Source: Sphingomonas yunnanensis | Lineage (GTDB): Bacteria; Pseudomonadota; Alphaproteobacteria; Sphingomonadales; Sphingomonadaceae | Reading direction: 5' to 3' | DNA length: 64,000 nucleotides | NCBI RefSeq assembly: GCF_019898765.1 | Contig: NZ_JAIOKB010000001.1 | Span: 930,001 to 994,000 of the forward strand | Shown: positions 1 through 8,372 of the stretch, piece after piece | Numbering within the stretch: the stretch's first letter is position 1 | How the letters are laid out: every line of letters begins with the position of its first letter | Program-made: the position numbers and the translations under genes | The notes under the pieces: generated by a model | What the model was told of the DNA's origin: nothing | The model's database searches: none | Seen by the model: the letters and a program-made list of their open reading frames with translations, nothing else

Positions 1-770
1 GTGAGCACGACCCGATCATCGATCCCCATCGCCAGTGCCGCGCGCTCGATCGCCTCGCGCTCGGGGCCGTCGCCGACGATCACGAGGCGAAAGCGGGTCG
101 ACAGGCCGCCCACCGCACGCACCAGGGCGGGCAGGTCCTTGTGCGGCAGCAGCGCGCCGACCGCACCGATCGTCAGCTCGCGCTCGCTGCGGGCGAAGCC
201 CGGGAGCGCGCGCGGGTCGGGCCGCTCGGCGTAGAGCGCGGTGGCGACGCCGTTTCCGACGCGATGGACCCGGACACGCGGCTGCTTCCAGGTCTCCAGC
301 GCGATCCGCTCGAGCGCTCGGCTCGGCACCACCAGCGCGTGCGCGGCGGAGAGCGCGAGGCGGCGGTAGATGGTGCGGTCGCGCCGCAGCCCGCCGGCTT
401 CCGCATCCACGAAGCCGTCCTCGTGGTGGATCACCGGCGGCAGCCCGCGCGCGAACACGCGCCGCGCCATCACCGCGTCGATCGCGGCCCAGTCATAGGT
501 CAGGACAAGGTCGTGGCCGCGCATGAGCTTCGCCAACGCCTCGTAGCGCGCGAACGACGGCTTGCCGGCGAGCGGCGCCGCCTCCTGCGCGATCTCGTAG
601 CGGACACCTTTGCCGATCCGCTGCCGCGCCGCGAGCCGGCCGGTGTCGGCGATCACCAGCCGGTGTCGCGCGCGATCACCGAACGCGGTCATCAGCCGCG
701 CCACGCGCGCGCCGCGCGCGTCGAGATCGAAGCTCGGCAGGACGTGGAGGAGCGAGAGTGGCTGTGACAT
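1..770 (-). CDS. Glycosyltransferase family 4 (C-terminus cut by window edge)
   Basis: Reading on the reverse strand from the ATG at 768-770 gives an open frame to base 1, about 256 codons. It begins MSQPLSLLHVLPSFDLDARG. The middle has the GT-B pattern of an N-terminal acceptor domain followed by ALVVPSRALERIALE, then TIGAVGALLPHKDLPALVRA and RLVIVGDGPEREAIE, which are the usual landmarks of the nucleotide-sugar half of GT4 enzymes. It probably transfers a sugar to a cell-surface glycan on the cytosolic side of the inner membrane; donor and acceptor cannot be told. The C-terminal E-x7-E region lies outside the window. A GH130 glycan enzyme lies 424 bases away on the same strand. Confidence 0.8.
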   Translation of the reverse strand, partial: MSQPLSLLHVLPSFDLDARGARVARLMTAFGDRARHRLVIADTGRLAARQRIGKGVRYEIAQEAAPLAGKPSFARYEALAKLMRGHDLVLTYDWAAIDAVMARRVFARGLPPVIHHEDGFVDAEAGGLRRDRTIYRRLALSAAHALVVPSRALERIALETWKQPRVRVHRVGNGVATALYAERPDPRALPGFARSERELTIGAVGALLPHKDLPALVRAVGGLSTRFRLVIVGDGPEREAIERAALAMGIDDRVVL

Positions 771-902
771 GTCCGCCACATAGCGCCGGGAACCGGGGCA
801 TGCACCAACTTGCCGGCGATCTCAGCGAACTCACGTGCTCAAAGCAACTTGCGAGAGGTCCGGGCGTTGCCCCCGCTCGCAGGGCCAAGGGAGTTCTTTA
901 CC

Positions 903-1148
903 ATGCTGAAGTCGATCATCGCGGCGAGCAGCGCGCTCGCGCTCACCGCCACGCCGGCGCTCGCCGTCGCCGCCAACCCCGCCGCCTCGCTCTCCGTCGC
1001 CAAATCGGCGCGCGCCGCGACCGCCGCCAAGGGCGACAGCGAGCTCGCCGGCCCCGGTGCGATCGTTGGCCTGGCGCTGGCCGCCGCCGTGGTGGTCGCC
1101 GGCGTGGTTATCGCGGTCGACAAAGGCGACAATTCGGACAGCAACTGA
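903..1148 (+). CDS. Small secreted/membrane protein, 81 aa
   Basis: It starts with MLKSIIAASSALALTATPAL, a clear signal peptide with cleavage expected near ALA-VA at about residue 21. A second hydrophobic stretch, IVGLALAAAVVVAGVVIAV, lies near the C-terminus and is followed by the short acidic tail DKGDNSDSN. I chose the ATG at 903 because the signal peptide begins there and GGGAG lies about 8 bases upstream; a longer reading from 810 adds an unlikely N-terminus. The predicted product is a small envelope protein of unknown function. It is transcribed alone, converging on the GH130 gene. Confidence 0.65.
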   Translation: MLKSIIAASSALALTATPALAVAANPAASLSVAKSARAATAAKGDSELAGPGAIVGLALAAAVVVAGVVIAVDKGDNSDSN

Positions 1149-1155
1149 GCCGTCG

Positions 1156-1183
1156 GCCGGCACCGCCGCGATGCGGTGCCGGC
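1156..1183. terminator. Hairpin between convergent genes
   Basis: The arms GCCGGCACCGC and GCGGTGCCGGC form a perfect 11-bp stem with a 6-base loop. It sits 8 bases after the stop of the small protein and 12 bases beyond the end of the facing GH130 gene. There is no T-tract, so termination is inferred from position and stem strength; it could act in both directions. Confidence 0.6.
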
Positions 1184-1194
1184 ACCCGACACGA

Positions 1195-2328
1195 TCAGCC
1201 GATCGCGTCCTTGCGCACGTGCGTGATCCGGCACGCCAGGTCCGCCTCCCCGCTCGCCACCACCCAGTGATCGCCGCCGTCGGCGATACCAGTGGTGAAA
1301 ACAACGTTGTCCAGATACATCTGCTCTTTGAGCGGCTCGGTCAGAGTCGGCGCGGGCTCCAGCAGCGCGTCGTCGCTGGTGGCTAGCGTACGCGACGGAT
1401 CGTCGCGGTCGAGCAGCGTCCAATAGGTGCGGTATATCCCGACCACACCCGAGGGCTCGACGCCGTGCCAGAGGGTAAGCCAACCCTCCTGCCCGTTCAC
1501 CGTCGTCAGCACCGGCGGCGCGCCGCCGCCCATGCGCGCGGTTGCCATCGTCTTGGCATGCGGGCGGATGCCCGGCGCGTCGAGCGGCTTCCAGTGGAGC
1601 GCGTCCGGTGAGGTCGCGAGGTTGATCGAGGGTCCGGCGCGCCACTCGCTGTCGGGCGGATAAGCGAAGTACAGGTCCCCGAGCGGCCGAGTCTGCGCCC
1701 AGAAGGCGCCGCGCACCTTGCCCTCGAAGATCAGCATGTCCTTGTTCTGATGGTCGAGCACGATGCCCTCCAACCGCCAGTCGAGCGCGTCGACGCTGGT
1801 ATAGAGCGTGGTGCAGTGGCGCTCGGGGCTGACCGAGCAGCTCGTCATGTAGTAGCGCCCGTCGACGCGGCTGATCCGCGCGTCCTCGACGCCATAGCAT
1901 TGATAGTTCGCGCGCGGCGCGATCGCGCGATCGTAATGGACCGCCTCCACCCGCGCCCCGCTCGGGTCGAGCTCGACCGGCAGCAGCCAGGACAGCGAGG
2001 TCAGCGCCATCACCTTCCAGCCGCCGCCGCGCATCATGAACTTGCGCGGGTCGGACGTGTCGACCAGCGACAGCGGCCAGGCATCGAGCACGTAGCGCCC
2101 GCCGTCCCAGCGGATGGCGTGGATCTGCTGGTCCCGCACCGGGTGGCGCAACGCCTCGGCGACCCGCACCATCAGCAGCAGGTTGCCGTTGGCCAGTCGC
2201 GTCATGCCCGGGTTGAACGCGCCGAGCACATAGGTCTCGGCGTCAAGATGGCCCGCGAGCGGCGAGCGCGACAGGTCGACGTCGCCGGGGCCGAACACCA
2301 GGGCGTCGTGGGAGAAGTGGGTGGCCAT
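1195..2328 (-). CDS. GH130-family glycoside phosphorylase/hydrolase
   Basis: A 377-residue protein with a five-bladed beta-propeller type of sequence. FNPGMTRLANGNLLLMVRVA at residues 38-57 and YGVEDARIS around residue 145 match GH130 enzymes, which act on beta-mannosidic or related linkages by phosphorolysis or hydrolysis. I cannot tell which reaction applies. No signal peptide is visible, so a cytosolic role is likely. It is the last gene of a reverse-strand set following an alpha/beta hydrolase (2797-3672) and a broken SDR (2334-2774), with a 5-base gap to the SDR. A partial glycosyltransferase on the same strand lies beyond. The arrangement suggests intracellular glycan or glycoside turnover. 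Confidence 0.75.
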   Translation of the reverse strand: MATHFSHDALVFGPGDVDLSRSPLAGHLDAETYVLGAFNPGMTRLANGNLLLMVRVAEALRHPVRDQQIHAIRWDGGRYVLDAWPLSLVDTSDPRKFMMRGGGWKVMALTSLSWLLPVELDPSGARVEAVHYDRAIAPRANYQCYGVEDARISRVDGRYYMTSCSVSPERHCTTLYTSVDALDWRLEGIVLDHQNKDMLIFEGKVRGAFWAQTRPLGDLYFAYPPDSEWRAGPSINLATSPDALHWKPLDAPGIRPHAKTMATARMGGGAPPVLTTVNGQEGWLTLWHGVEPSGVVGIYRTYWTLLDRDDPSRTLATSDDALLEPAPTLTEPLKEQMYLDNVVFTTGIADGGDHWVVASGEADLACRITHVRKDAIG

Positions 2329-2333
2329 GGCGC

Positions 2334-2774
2334 TCAGTCCCCGTCCTGCACGTGCGGGCTGATCGTCAGCCGCTGGATCACCGCGCGGCGCGGCTGGGTG
2401 AGAAGGTAGTGCACCCCGACCGCGATGTCCTCGGCGCGCAGCATCTTCTCCTCGCCGATCATGGCGCGCGGTTGCTCGGGTGGAAGGTCGGGCAGCTGCA
2501 TGTCCGAGCCGGTGAACCCCGGCTCGACCAGCGCGACCCGCACGTCGCCGATGCCGACCTCGCGCCCGCGCGCGAGCGCGAGCGCGCGCGCGTCGTCGAG
2601 GATCGTCTGGTCGGTGCCCGCGAGGTAGACGTGCGCGCCCTCGGCGGCCAGCAGCACCGCGACGGCGTGGCCGATCCCGGTGGTGCCGCCGGTGACGATC
2701 GCGCGCCGCCCCTCGAGCGACGTCCGCGCGCTGTGCGCGTCACTGATGTCGGTCATGCTGGTCCTCTCGCTCAC
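2334..2774 (-). pseudogene. Internally deleted short-chain dehydrogenase (SDR)
   Basis: The frame is open for 146 residues. It keeps the SDR NAD(P)-binding start AIVTGGTTGIG (residues 25-35) and the post-catalytic segment VRVALVEPGFTGSDM (78-92), plus a normal C-terminus. The TG and PG landmarks are only about 57 residues apart; in intact SDRs they are about 170 apart. The NNAG strand, catalytic Ser and YxxxK are all absent, so an in-frame loss of roughly 115 codons is inferred. The junction lies in a GC dinucleotide-rich stretch (about 2570-2592) that could have promoted slippage. It is very unlikely to be catalytic. It could start at Met7 (2756). Confidence 0.75.
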
Positions 2775-2796
2775 CCCGACCCAGCGAGACGAACCG

Positions 2797-3672
2797 CTAG
2801 CGCGGCGGTTCCGCGGTCGCGGCGAGCAGTCCGTCGATCGCGGGCAACAGCGTAGGTTCGTCTAGCAGTGGCGCATGACCCACGCCCGGCACCGACACGA
2901 GCTCGGCGCGCGGCAGCGCCTCGACCATGCGACGCGCGGTGGCGTCACTCAGTATGTCGCTGCGCTCACCGCGCGAGATCACCACCGGTGCCTCGCCCAG
3001 CGCCGCATAGGCGCGCCACAGATCCGGGCCGGCCTCGCCGCCGGGAAGGCGGAACGGCTCGGCGATCTTGAGGTCATAGTCGAGCACGATCCGCCCCGCG
3101 CTGTTGAGCCGGTACAGCCGCTTGGCCATCGCCAGCCACTGTTCGATCCGCCAGTCCGGATAGACGTCGCCGTTCGCCTCCTGCAGCCCGCGCGCGGCGT
3201 GGAGCCAAGTGGGATAGACGCTGGGCCGGCCGACATAGCCGCGGATGCGCGCCAGTCCGCCGGGCTCGATCGCCGGACCGATGTCGTTGAGCAATGCGCC
3301 CGCGATCCGCCCCGGCAGCATGCCCGCGAGCAGCATCGTCACGATCCCGCCGAGCGAGGTGCCCACCGCGACGACACGCGCCAGCCCCTGATCGGCCAGC
3401 AGCGCCACCACGTCCTGCGCGTAGGTGAGCGGCACGTAGGTCATCGGGTCCTTGGCATAGCCGCTCTCGCCGCGGCCGCGGAATTCGACCGCGAGCACGC
3501 GCCGTCGCCCGCCGAGCGCGGCGACCAGCGGCTCGAAGTCGCGGACATTGCGGGTGAGGCCGGGCAGACACAGCAGCGGCGGGGCGGTATCGCCGTCAGG
3601 CCCGGGATAGTCGCGCGCGTGCAGCCGCAGTCCGTCGGCGGACCACCAGTAGACGTCGCGAAATCCCGCCAT
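2797..3672 (-). CDS. Alpha/beta-fold hydrolase
   Basis: A 291-residue alpha/beta hydrolase. It has the oxyanion strand LLCLPGLTRN (33-42), the nucleophile elbow GTSLG with Ser106, and a catalytic His in GVGHAPLLDEP (His266). RGRGESGYAK (65-74) is a typical loop of the family. I chose the start at MAGFRDVYWW because a longer start would run through the divergent selO promoter. Its ATG interleaves with an ATG on the other strand at 3671. The substrate is unknown; the family includes esterases, dehalogenases and C-C hydrolases. It heads the reverse-strand set with the SDR remnant 22 bases downstream and GH130. Confidence 0.75.
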   Translation of the reverse strand: MAGFRDVYWWSADGLRLHARDYPGPDGDTAPPLLCLPGLTRNVRDFEPLVAALGGRRRVLAVEFRGRGESGYAKDPMTYVPLTYAQDVVALLADQGLARVVAVGTSLGGIVTMLLAGMLPGRIAGALLNDIGPAIEPGGLARIRGYVGRPSVYPTWLHAARGLQEANGDVYPDWRIEQWLAMAKRLYRLNSAGRIVLDYDLKIAEPFRLPGGEAGPDLWRAYAALGEAPVVISRGERSDILSDATARRMVEALPRAELVSVPGVGHAPLLDEPTLLPAIDGLLAATAEPPR

Positions 3673-3709
3673 GCTTGCTTCCCCGTTCCCGCGCCCCCCA
3701 TATCCACGC

Positions 3710-5068
3710 ATGCCCTTCGACCCGCAAGCATATCGCCCCGAGCGCCGGATCCTGTCGCTCGGCGAGCCCTTCTACGATCCCGTCCGCGCGGCGGATTTCC
3801 CCCAGACCCGGCTGCGCTTCCGCAACGATCGCGCCGCGGCCGAGGCCGGCTTGAGCGGGCTCGACGACGCGGAATGGGTCACGCATCTCGGCCGCTTCGC
3901 GCCGCTGCCGGACAACCTCGATGAGCCGCTGGCATTGCGCTACCACGGGCACCAGTTCCGCTCGTACAACCCCGATCTCGGCGACGGCCGCGGCTTCACC
4001 TTCGCGCAGCTGCGTGATCGTGAGGGGCGCCTGCTCGATCTCGGCACCAAGGGATCGGGACAGACCCCATGGAGCCGCTTCGGCGACGGCCGGCTGACGC
4101 TCAAGGGCGGGGTGCGCGAGGTGCTCGCGAGCGAGATGCTCGAGGCGCTCGGCGTGCCGACCTCGCGCAGTCTCTCGCTGATCGAGACAGGGGAGGCGCT
4201 GGAGCGCAACGACGAGCCCTCGCCGACGCGCTCGGCGGTGCTCGTGCGGCTGAGCCACGGGCATATTCGCATCGGCACCTTCCAGCGGCTCGCCTACCAT
4301 CGCGACGAGGAGGCGATGCGGCGGCTGGTACGCTACGTCCTCGCCGAGCTGTATGGCGAGGACGGCGACGACCCGGTGCGGCTGCTCGAGCTGGTGGTGG
4401 CGCGCACTGCGGTGCTGGCGGCACGCTACATGGCGGCGGGCTTCGTCCACGGCGTGCTCAACTCGGATAACATCAACGTCACCGGCGAGAGCTTCGACTA
4501 CGGCCCGTGGCGCTTCGCCCCGACCTGGGACCCGGCTTTTACCGCGGCCTATTTCGACCATGCCGGGCTGTACGCCTTCGGTCGCCAGCCCGAGGCGATC
4601 CTGTGGGACGTGATGCAGCTCGCCTCCTCGCTGCGGCTGATCGCGGATAGCGACCCGATGGTCGCGGCACTCGACCGCTTCGGCGAAGTGTATCAGCCCG
4701 CGGTAGCGGAGGCCCTGCTGTGGCGGATGGGGCGCGCGCCGCGCGGCGACGCGAGCGACGGCACGCTGGTGCAGGCGGTCGAGCGCGCGCTGCGGGCGAG
4801 CGGGGTCGGGCTCGACCGCTTCTTCTTCGACGTGTTCGCGCAGGAGCTGCCGGCGAGCTACGGCGCCGAGTGGGACGCCGCGCGCGCGACGCTGGCGGGT
4901 TATGCGGCACGCACGTCACGCGACCATGCGTATTGGCGGGGCGAGCCATGCGCGATGCTGATCGACGAGGTCGAGGCGATCTGGGCGCCGATCGCCGAGC
5001 GCGACGACTGGGGCGCGTTCCGCGCCAAGCTCGCGTCGATCCGGCAGATGGCCGCGGCGCTGGGGTGA
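3710..5068 (+). CDS. selO: SelO/YdiU pseudokinase-fold protein AMPylase
   Basis: A 452-residue member of the SelO (UPF0061) family. These proteins have a kinase-like fold but transfer AMP from ATP to protein Ser/Thr/Tyr residues, linked to redox stress. Conserved blocks visible are ALRYHGHQFRSYNPDLGDGR, LGTKGSGQTPWSRFGDGRLT with the inverted nucleotide-binding pattern, LKGGVREVLASEML, and HGVLNSDNINVTGESFDYGP, which holds the metal-binding Asn and Asp. No C-terminal selenocysteine or Cys motif is present, as in many bacterial forms. I prefer the ATG at 3710; an in-frame ATG at 3671 overlaps the divergent hydrolase start. It is probably a single gene. Confidence 0.88.
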   Translation: MPFDPQAYRPERRILSLGEPFYDPVRAADFPQTRLRFRNDRAAAEAGLSGLDDAEWVTHLGRFAPLPDNLDEPLALRYHGHQFRSYNPDLGDGRGFTFAQLRDREGRLLDLGTKGSGQTPWSRFGDGRLTLKGGVREVLASEMLEALGVPTSRSLSLIETGEALERNDEPSPTRSAVLVRLSHGHIRIGTFQRLAYHRDEEAMRRLVRYVLAELYGEDGDDPVRLLELVVARTAVLAARYMAAGFVHGVLNSDNINVTGESFDYGPWRFAPTWDPAFTAAYFDHAGLYAFGRQPEAILWDVMQLASSLRLIADSDPMVAALDRFGEVYQPAVAEALLWRMGRAPRGDASDGTLVQAVERALRASGVGLDRFFFDVFAQELPASYGAEWDAARATLAGYAARTSRDHAYWRGEPCAMLIDEVEAIWAPIAERDDWGAFRAKLASIRQMAAALG

Positions 5069-5091
5069 GAGGGGCGGTCGGATCGCTTCGA

Positions 5092-5165
5092 GCCCCTGCG
5101 CACGCAGGGGCCCAGAGCAACGAGCGCCTCGCTCCGTTATCCTGGGCTCCTGCGTGCGCAGGAGC
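5092..5165. repeat. Family A palindrome pair
   Basis: Two 20-base palindromes, GCCCCTGCGCACGCAGGGGC (5092-5111) and GCTCCTGCGTGCGCAGGAGC (5146-5165), flank a 34-base spacer. The same unit recurs at 14591-14663, 21971-21990, 54721-54740 and 57954-58026, always between genes. This is a REP-like extragenic repeat and may also act as a terminator after selO. Confidence 0.8.
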
Positions 5166-5199
5166 ACGGGCAACAATAAGCCGCCTCATCCCTCAGCGG

Positions 5200-5292
5200 C
5201 ATCTGAACTCGTTTAGGATCCACGGTGCGGCAGCAGCGGACGATCCGTTGTTCGCGGCCCGGTAGATCCTGAGACGAGCTCAGGATGATGCC
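5200..5292. repeat. Family B inverted-end repeat (degenerate left arm)
   Basis: The left arm CATCTGAACTCGTTTAGGAT and right arm GATCCTGAGACGAGCTCAGG (continuing ATGATGCC) face each other about 45 bases apart. The same ~95-base element occurs at 29110-29207, 35371-35468, 41643-41740 and 54779-54873. With family A it fills the 291-base gap between selO and astD; I see no gene in that gap. Confidence 0.75.
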
Positions 5293-5359
5293 AGCAGAGC
5301 ACAGCGTGCGCGCCCCGCACCCGATTGGCAAGTTACGCAAAGTGCGCGAAGAGGACGCC

Positions 5360-6769
5360 ATGGCAGAGATGATCTCGTATGAGCCCGCCACCGGCGCCGA
5401 GCTCTGGCGCGGCCCGACGAGCGACGTCGATCAGGAGGTCGCCGCGGCGCGCGAGGGCTTCGTGCCCTGGGCGGCGCGCTCGCTCTCCTTCCGCATCGAG
5501 ACGCTGCGCCGCTTCGCCAACGTGGTGCGCCAGCGCGCCGACGCCTTCACCGAGGTGATCGCACGCGAGACGGGCAAGCCTCTGTGGGAGGCGCGCACCG
5601 AGGTCGACAGCGTGATCGCCAAGGTCGACATCTCGGTCACCGCCTATGCCGAGCGCACCGCGCAGCGCCGCATGGACGCGCCGATGAACAGCCGCATGGC
5701 GCTACGCCATAAGCCGCACGGCGTGCTCGCGGTACTGGGGCCGTACAATTTCCCGGCGCACCTGCCCAACGGCCACATCGTCCCGGCGCTGATCGCGGGC
5801 AATGCGGTGGTGTTCAAGCCGTCGGAGAAGACCCCCGCGACCGGGCTGTTCCTGGTCGAGTGCCTCCACGCCGCGGGCGTGCCCGAGGAGACGATGCGCC
5901 TGGTCGTCGGCGGACCGGCGGAGGGTCGCGCGCTCGCCGCACATCCCGACATCGACGGGCTGCTGTTCACCGGCTCGGCGCGCACCGGCATCGCGCTCAA
6001 CCGCGCCTTCGCCGAGAAGCCCGAGAAGATCCTCGCGCTCGAGATGGGCGGCAACAACCCGATCCTGGTGTGGGACACGCCCGACCTGCACACCGCCGCG
6101 GTGCTGGTGGCGCAATCGGCCTTCACCACCGCCGGGCAGCGCTGCACCGCGGCGCGGCGGCTGATCGTCCAGGACACACTCGCCGACGGACTGCTCGCCG
6201 AGCTGACCAAGTTGACCAACCGGCTGATCATCGGCGCGCCGCACGACGAGCCCCAGCCCTTCATGGGGCCGGTGATCGACAATGAGACCGCCGACGGGCT
6301 GAGCGAGAGCTTCCTCGCGCTGATGATGAAGGGCGGCCGCCCGATCCGCCACATGGCGCGCCCCAACCCCGAGCGACCGTTCCTCACCCCCGGCATCATC
6401 GACGTCACCGACGTGGCCGAGCGGCCGGACATGGAGCTGTTCGGCCCGCTGCTCCAGGTCGTGCGCGTCGACGATTTCGACGCGGCGATCGCCGAGGGCA
6501 ATGCCACCCGCTACGGCCTGTCCGCCTCGCTGATCAGCCAGACACCCGCGCTGTTCGACCGCTTCTGGGCGGGCGCGCGCGCGGGCATCGTCAACTGGAA
6601 CAAGCCGACCAACGGCGCCTCCTCGTCGGCACCGTTCGGCGGCATCGGCTGGTCGGGCAACCATCGCCCGAGCGCCTATTACGCCGCCGATTACTGCGCC
6701 TATCCGGTGGTGTCGAACGAGGCCGAGGCGGCGCGCGCCTCGATCGGCATCGGCCTGAGCGACGGCTGA
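5360..6769 (+). CDS. astD: N-succinylglutamate 5-semialdehyde dehydrogenase
   Basis: A 469-residue aldehyde dehydrogenase. It oxidises N-succinylglutamate semialdehyde to N-succinylglutamate with NAD+, the fourth step of arginine succinyltransferase catabolism. The general base Glu228 lies in LALEMGGNNP, the nucleophile Cys262 in TTAGQRCTAARRL, and the cofactor loop FTGSARTG lies just before. LGPYNFPAHLPNGHIVPALI matches AstD closely. I chose the ATG at 5360 because it gives the standard family N-terminus MAEMISYEPATG; an upstream ATG at 5285 lies in repeat DNA. The assignment is strengthened by astA and astB about 3 kb downstream on the same strand. Confidence 0.9.
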   Translation: MAEMISYEPATGAELWRGPTSDVDQEVAAAREGFVPWAARSLSFRIETLRRFANVVRQRADAFTEVIARETGKPLWEARTEVDSVIAKVDISVTAYAERTAQRRMDAPMNSRMALRHKPHGVLAVLGPYNFPAHLPNGHIVPALIAGNAVVFKPSEKTPATGLFLVECLHAAGVPEETMRLVVGGPAEGRALAAHPDIDGLLFTGSARTGIALNRAFAEKPEKILALEMGGNNPILVWDTPDLHTAAVLVAQSAFTTAGQRCTAARRLIVQDTLADGLLAELTKLTNRLIIGAPHDEPQPFMGPVIDNETADGLSESFLALMMKGGRPIRHMARPNPERPFLTPGIIDVTDVAERPDMELFGPLLQVVRVDDFDAAIAEGNATRYGLSASLISQTPALFDRFWAGARAGIVNWNKPTNGASSSAPFGGIGWSGNHRPSAYYAADYCAYPVVSNEAEAARASIGIGLSDG

Positions 6770-6833
6770 GCACACACCGCCCCTCGACAGTCCCGGACGC
6801 GCCGGGCATCAGCGCGCGCGAACAGGGAGATAG

Positions 6834-7778
6834 ATGATGCCCAGCGGATTGGTCGCGCTGCTCGACGATGTGGCGGGCCTGACCCGGCTCGCCGCCGCCT
6901 CGCTCGACGACGTCGGCGCCGCCGCGGCCAAGGCCGGGACCAAGGCGGCGGGCGTGGTGGTCGACGACACCGCGGTGACGCCGCGCTACGTCACCGGCCT
7001 GTCGCCGCAGCGCGAGCTGCCGATCATCGGCAAGATCGCGCTGGGATCGCTGCGCAACAAGATCGTCTTCCTACTGCCGATCGCGATCGGGCTGAGCGCC
7101 TGGGCGCCATGGGCGATCACGCCGCTGCTGATGCTGGGCGGCGCCTATCTGTGCTTCGAGGGCGCCGAGAAGGTGATCGAGGCACTCTCGGGCGAGCACC
7201 ACGACGACACCGCGGACGCGGCGACCGACCCGGCCGAGTTGGAGCGCCAGAAGGTATCGGGCGCGATCCGCACCGACTTCATCCTCTCCGCCGAGATCAT
7301 GGCGATCGCGCTCGGCGAGGTGTCCGATACCCCGCTGCTGACCCAGGCGATCACGCTGGCGGTGGTGGCGGTGGCGATCACCGCTGGCGTCTACGGCGTG
7401 GTGGCGCTGATCGTGAAGGCCGACGATGTCGGGCTGCACCTCGCCGAGAGTCCGTCCGCGCCGCTGCGCGCGATCGGGCGCGGGCTGGTCAAGGGCGTGC
7501 CGGTGCTGATGCGCTGGCTCGCGGTGATCGGCACCGCGGCGATGCTGTGGGTCGGCGGCGGCATCCTGCTCCATGGCGCCGAGACACTGGGGTGGCGCGC
7601 GCCCCAGCATCTCGTCCACCATCTCGCCGAGCGGGTCGAGCACGGCGCACCGGCACTAGGCGCGGTCCTCGGCTGGCTGCTTACCGCGACGCTGTCCGGG
7701 GTGGTAGGTTTGGCGGTCGGCGGCGCGATCGCGGGGCTGCTCCACCTCTTCCACCGCGGCGACGCGACGGCGCGTTGA
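6834..7778 (+). CDS. DUF808 inner-membrane protein (YedI-like)
   Basis: A 314-residue polytopic membrane protein. The family signature is visible from the start: MPSGLVALLDDVAGLTRLAA, then KAAGVVVDDTAVTPRYVTG and LSPQRELPIIGKIALGSLRNK. Several transmembrane segments follow, for example IVFLLPIAIGLSAWAPWAI, ITLAVVAVAITAGVYGVVAL and the C-terminal LTATLSGVVGLAVGGAIAGLL. FEGAEKVIEAL is also typical of DUF808. The function is not known. Two adjacent ATG codons (6834 and 6837) are possible starts, preceded by AGGGAGA. It lies between astD and rppH on the same strand, with no sign that it belongs to arginine catabolism. Confidence 0.82.
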   Translation: MMPSGLVALLDDVAGLTRLAAASLDDVGAAAAKAGTKAAGVVVDDTAVTPRYVTGLSPQRELPIIGKIALGSLRNKIVFLLPIAIGLSAWAPWAITPLLMLGGAYLCFEGAEKVIEALSGEHHDDTADAATDPAELERQKVSGAIRTDFILSAEIMAIALGEVSDTPLLTQAITLAVVAVAITAGVYGVVALIVKADDVGLHLAESPSAPLRAIGRGLVKGVPVLMRWLAVIGTAAMLWVGGGILLHGAETLGWRAPQHLVHHLAERVEHGAPALGAVLGWLLTATLSGVVGLAVGGAIAGLLHLFHRGDATAR

Positions 7779-7839
7779 GCCGAGTCGACCCCGTTGCCGG
7801 CGCTTCACCGCTTCGCCCGACAGCGCTAAGGCGAGCGGC

Positions 7840-8328
7840 ATGACCGATCCCAGTGACCTCCCCTATCGGCCCTGCGCGGGCGTGATGCTGCTCAATCGCG
7901 AGGGCCGCGTCTTCGTCGGGCAGCGGCTCGATAACGTGCTCGAGGCGTGGCAGATGCCGCAGGGCGGGATCGATCCCGGCGAGGACGCGCGGGCCGCCGC
8001 GACGCGAGAGTTGTGGGAGGAGACCGGCGTCACCGCGGACAAGGTGACGCTGATCGCCGAGGCACCCGACGAGTTCCTCTATGATCTGCCGCCCGAGATG
8101 ATCGGCAAGGTGTGGAAGGGCAAGTATCGCGGCCAGCGCCAGCGCTGGTTCCTGTTCCGCTTCGACGGCACCGATTCGGACATCCGCATCGACACGCCGC
8201 ACCCCGAGTTCCGCGCCTGGCGCTGGGCGGAGCCGGCGGACCTTCCCGAGCTGATCGTGCCCTTCAAGCAGCAGCTCTACCGCGACGTGCTGCACGCCTT
8301 CGCGCGGCACCTCAAGCTGCCCGGCTGA
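7840..8328 (+). CDS. rppH: RNA pyrophosphohydrolase (Nudix)
   Basis: A 162-residue Nudix hydrolase. The complete Nudix box G-x5-E-x7-RE-L-x-EE-x-G-V spans residues 42-64. The start YRPCAGVMLLNREGRVFVGQ, the AWQMPQGGIDPGED segment and KGQRQRWF-like KYRGQRQRWFLFRF are the standard RppH pattern. The enzyme removes pyrophosphate from the 5' triphosphate of mRNA, opening transcripts to RNase E decay in the cytosol. Length and motifs fit RppH rather than the general ADP-ribose or dinucleotide Nudix classes. It is 61 bases after the DUF808 gene and 44 bases before the M20 hydrolase. Confidence 0.9.
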   Translation: MTDPSDLPYRPCAGVMLLNREGRVFVGQRLDNVLEAWQMPQGGIDPGEDARAAATRELWEETGVTADKVTLIAEAPDEFLYDLPPEMIGKVWKGKYRGQRQRWFLFRFDGTDSDIRIDTPHPEFRAWRWAEPADLPELIVPFKQQLYRDVLHAFARHLKLPG

Positions 8329-8372
8329 CGCCCGGCTGGCCTCGCGCCGCGGACGCCGCTAGGCTGCCTGCC

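Noticed and set aside
771..902. EcfG promoter before the 81-residue protein (GGAAC at about 804)
   Set aside because: GGAAC is present, but no GTT lies 16 or 17 bases further on.
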